NCBI GenBank assembly: GCA_949357655.1
Contig: CASHTG010000012.1
Span: 2,480,001-2,544,000, forward strand
DNA length: 64,000 nt
Source: Parascedosporium putredinis
Taxonomy: Eukaryota; Ascomycota; Sordariomycetes; Microascales; Microascaceae
Direction of reading: 5' to 3'
Below are positions 60,858 through 64,000 of this stretch, piece after piece. The stretch's first letter is position 1. Each line of letters starts with the position of its first letter. The position numbers were made by a program, and so were the translations under genes. Below the pieces are notes generated by a model. That model ran no database searches. It was not told where the DNA came from and saw only the letters and a list, made by a program, of their open reading frames with translations.

Positions 60858-61390
60858 TGACGAGCTCTCTAACGACTGCATCTAACTCTCCCTAGAAGCC
60901 TCTTGCTATTCTCCTCGCTTAGTCCTTCCTCTCTCCAGATCTTGCCTCTCTCTCTTGCCTCCTTGCCTGTTTCTCCCAGCACTGGTGCGACCTGCCCCCT
61001 CCTTTTTATTTTTTTAAACTGTCTGGTCTCTCCCACATTCTCCACCCTTCCCCGCGAAACCCGAACCCCTTGGCACTATTTCAAAGAGAAGAAATAACCA
61101 CCACGACCCCTCAAGAGACAGAGTTTCTCTGCTGGTTAAGCCGAAAAGGAACCTTCGGAGAGCTCCCAAGTTCGAAAACGACTGTTGCGAAGAAAATTCC
61201 ATTCTGCAGCGATCCAGAACCTTCGACCCTTGTCTGCGAGATCTCGTCTGTGACTCGATCCCCGCCATTGGACCAAGCTCAACTGCCCCTTTGCTCGTCC
61301 GCTCCTATTTACGAACGCGGCCAATCGCTCTTTTTCCAACCGTAGTCTCCGCTCGAAAGGGATTGCAAGTCCCGTACATTCATCGTCACC
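60858..61390 (+). promoter_or_regulatory. ATG-free CT-rich leader of ras2
   Basis: Between 60,860 and the start codon at 61,391 there is no ATG on the plus strand, and the stretch is rich in CT and CCT runs. This is what is expected of a long 5' leader cleared of upstream starts, with transcription probably beginning in the CT-rich block near 60.6-60.95 kb. Confidence 0.55.
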
Positions 61391-62267
61391 ATGGCGGGAA
61401 AAATGGTGCTATACAAGTTGGTGGTGTTGGGCGACGGTGGCGTAGGAAAGACTGCTCTCACCATTCAGCTATGCTTACAACATTTTGTCGAGACAGTAAG
61501 TAGGAGCCCGTGACGACGTGATGTAGTCTTCAACTCGCGCACAAGCGGTTTGCCCCTCTTCCGCTCCCCTCACCGCATTCTTGCTTGAGCTACTTCGAAG
61601 GCAGAACAAGACGGGAACCATGCAAAGAGAGATGGAAAAACGGGCTAGGACTAGTGCTGACCATCTTCTCCCCTATCAGTACGACCCAACCATTGAAGAT
61701 TCGTACAGGAAGCAAGTTGTCATCGATGGCCAATCTTGTATGCTCGAAGTACTTGATACTGCTGGTCAGGAAGAATACACGGCGCTTCGGGACCAATGGA
61801 TTAGAGACGGGGAAGGGTTCGTACTCGTTTACAGCATTTCCTCCCGGTCATCATTCTCTCGGATTCGGAGATTTTACAACCAAATACAGAGGGTGAAGGA
61901 GTCCGTTGCCTCCTCGCCGTCCTACCCAGGCTCGCCCATCGCCGCCGTCAGTCCCCAGGCCCCGGTGCCGATTATGCTTGTTGGAAACAAGAGCGACCGA
62001 GCGACGGAACGAGAGGTATCGACACAAGAGGGTCATGCGCTTGCACGCGAATTAGGCTGCGAGTTCGTTGAAGCGTCGGCTAAGAACTGCATCAACGTTG
62101 AAAAGGCTTTCTACGACGTTGTTCGCATCCTTCGCCGACAGCGCCTAGCTGCATCCCAGCCCTACCAACAGGCGCAAAAGGTGTCTCGGCCAACCGGCAA
62201 CGGCAGTTCTGAAGTACGGCGGGAGAAGGGCAAGAAGCCTAGGTCAAGCCGCTGCGTGCTGTTATAA
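61391..62267 (+). CDS. ras2: Ras family small GTPase, Ras2 type
   Basis: This is a membrane-anchored GTP switch acting upstream of MAP-kinase and cAMP signalling in hyphal growth (Neurospora ras-2, Fusarium/Magnaporthe Ras2). Exons are 61391-61495 and 61680-62267, with a 183-nt intron (GTAAGT to ATCAG); 230 residues, intact. The P-loop is GDGGVGKT (14-21), the effector loop YDPTIEDSY, switch II DTAGQEEYTALRDQWI, the guanine motifs NKSD and ASAKN, and the C-terminal CAAX box CVLL for prenylation after a basic KGKKPRSSR tail. VLYKLVVLGDGGVGKTALT at the start and a Pro/Ser-rich insert of about 20 residues before the NKSD motif (SVASSPSYPGSPIAAVSP) set it apart from the Ras1 type. The start follows CACC, a good fungal context. 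Confidence 0.96.
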
Positions 62268-64000
62268 GCACATTTGGAGTGAAGGCTCTGCCTGGAACAG
62301 GGTTTTGCACGGTACTGCATCTGCGTGTTGATCCATATATCAATCGCTACCTGAGGATCTCGTGGTCCTGATACGCCTGGGCTGAGGTACGGACTCATTG
62401 CTCTGCTCGGGCTGTGCTCCATCTCAACCTCGCCGCCTATTTGATGACGAAAGACCTCCCCGTACCCCTTTCGGTACCTCTTTTTGTTCCTTCATCGTTT
62501 CCGACCTACTGGTTTTTCTGCCACCCCCACCCCCTCTTCTGCCCTCCCCTATCTACCCCCGTTTGTTTCCTATCCTCCCCATCTACCCGACTTCTTCTCC
62601 CTTCTCTATATGACGCCGTTATGGAAATGTGACGGCGCTTCCGCTTTGGGGAGGAGCGACAGGAAAGGCAAGGCACACGCAGAAAGTGAGCATCAGCTCA
62701 CTCCGGTTCCTTTTCCCCTTTTATTTTTATTTTCATTTATCTCCAGCAATATGGATTGATGTGGTTGAAAGATGGTATCTGATGAAGCAAAGAAAATGAG
62801 GAATGAGCTAGAGAATGGGTGGAAAACACTACAGCCCAGGCATTCGAGCTTCGATACTGGTATGCGAAGCTATCAAGTTGAGTTGTGCCGAATTGGCGAA
62901 TGGCGTACAAGTTAAAGGAGGCATATTCTGGGGCGCAGGCTTTTCGAACTTTTTTGTCCTTATTTTTTTACCCCAACTCTTGCTTCTTCGAAGTATTTGG
63001 CTTCCCGCTAGCTCTCTCCCTCAAAGGTCTTGCAGCATCGCCGGAATGAAAAATTTCTCATTCTCTCCTTGTTTTATCTTGAATCCTCAGTCAAGGTCCC
63101 CTTTTCTCGGTGATTTCGCACATTGGTGCCCAACAAGGTTCCGTGTGCCACTTTGGCAATGGCGGTGATGTTTAGACTGGGGAATGATCGACCAATGTGT
63201 CGGGTCCACCCATGTCAATCGTGAAGAAGCCGAGCTTGTGCCATTGGGTACATTCAGCCCACTTTTGCTTGTTTGATGTCATGCCCATCAGCCGAAGCCC
63301 GCACACACTTTTCAACCGCCACGTTTGACGACGGAGAGTACACTAGGTTGCGCTGCAGAACATGTTGAAACGTAGCCCTGGGTACACGCAACACGGCGCA
63401 TCTCGCTACATAGCTAATTCTTTTTCTTTTGTGAAGTAATACTACTATCAGGGCCTCGGCTACCCTCCCCTTGCGCCCCTTGAGTTGGGAGAAATAAACC
63501 AATCACAAATGCAACGACAAGAAAGCACCGAATGCGGCGAAGAGCTACATTGATGGAGCTCTAGGAGGACCCATGGAGGTTCTCGCCGAAGGAAAAGCCA
63601 CTCGGCAGAAACGAGCCAGTCGGCCGCCAGGCTGTCGAGCCGGGGGTTCATATAGAGCTCCCGAAACCTCGTTGTTATTTCATTTTCCCACGTTGACTCT
63701 CGGGTACACTTCCGCATCGAGTTACTAAAGTACGCTAGGATGAAAGAAGCAGAAGGGAGAGGGGGAAGGGGTAGGGGGTCGAGGGTCGAGATCTGTGAAC
63801 GATGAAGGGAAAAACGAAGAAAACGAGAAGAAAAAAAAAAAAAAAGAGAGGGAGAAAAAAAAAAAAAGAAGGGGGATAATAGGAACTTGGTTGATAGTTG
63901 AGGGGGTGAAGACGAAGCAACATGCATCCCCCTTCCCTCATTTGCTCTTGTCTCCAAGAAATGCGGGGGCGGGTTCTTCGTAGTTGGTGCTAAGTTTCAT
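62268..64000. other. Intergenic downstream of ras2
   Basis: The ras2 3' untranslated region, then gene-free DNA to the window end. It includes CT-rich stretches (62.5-62.7 kb) and A-rich runs near 63830. No gene seen. Confidence 0.55.

Larger units (their letters stand above)
54101..61390. other. Gene-poor region upstream of ras2
   Basis: No gene I can support. Open frames are short and without motifs. It contains the heptamer repeat at 54722, several A/T runs, and from about 59.8 kb an increasingly CT-rich promoter leading to ras2. Confidence 0.45.

Noticed and set aside
1..64000. CRISPR arrays, rRNA genes, prophage or toxin systems
   Set aside because: None seen. Intron-bearing eukaryotic genes make prokaryotic systems irrelevant, and no regular direct-repeat/spacer pattern exists.

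Overview
The window is nuclear DNA of a filamentous ascomycete (Pezizomycotina, most likely a Sordariomycete). The evidence is a StuA/ASM-1 type APSES regulator, an ApsA/Num1 cortical anchor, a fungal Ras2 GTPase, short introns (57-183 nt) with GTANGT donors and CTAAC-like branch sites, CT-rich promoters, and GC-biased third codon positions. I could not assign a species. Nothing looks bacterial, viral or organellar.

Ten protein genes are supported. From left to right: APSES regulator StuA (+, 13.2-15.5 kb); a BRCT-domain protein (+, 17.6-18.7 kb); gamma-glutamyl phosphate reductase (-, 19.4-20.8 kb); a DHA1-type MFS exporter (+, 23.8-26.0 kb); a PLP-dependent serine/threonine dehydratase-like enzyme (-, 26.3-27.8 kb); mitochondrial ketol-acid reductoisomerase (-, 28.7-30.4 kb); the NEDD8 E2 Ubc12 (-, 31.9-32.8 kb); an ApsA/Num1-like PH protein (-, 34.5-38.7 kb); a six-span membrane protein (-, 49.8-51.3 kb); and Ras2 (+, 61.4-62.3 kb). 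The centre (17-39 kb) is gene-dense. The flanks (1-13 kb, 39-49.8 kb, 51.4-61.4 kb) hold no gene I can support and are largely upstream DNA of StuA and Ras2 plus gene-poor DNA. I found no tRNA, rRNA, CRISPR or intact transposon.

The gene content is mostly housekeeping and developmental: proline and branched-chain amino-acid synthesis, neddylation, nuclear positioning, and two morphogenesis regulators. The two amino-acid biosynthesis genes have Gcn4/CPC1-type TGACTCA sites upstream.

The most important observation concerns data quality. Seven of the ten genes carry single-base (sometimes two-base) losses, almost all inside C or G runs of 2-5 bases. These losses break otherwise well-conserved reading frames. 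With one base restored per site, exon lengths and intron phases close exactly in every gene. This points to systematic homopolymer under-calling in the assembly, not to pseudogenes, and automatic annotation of this contig will be fragmented. I did not find a convincing new biological system. The most interesting biological leads are a row of LC8-like (TQT) motifs in the ApsA/Num1 protein, a His-Glu tract at the N-terminus of the exporter, and an over-represented intergenic octamer TACAAGTA.
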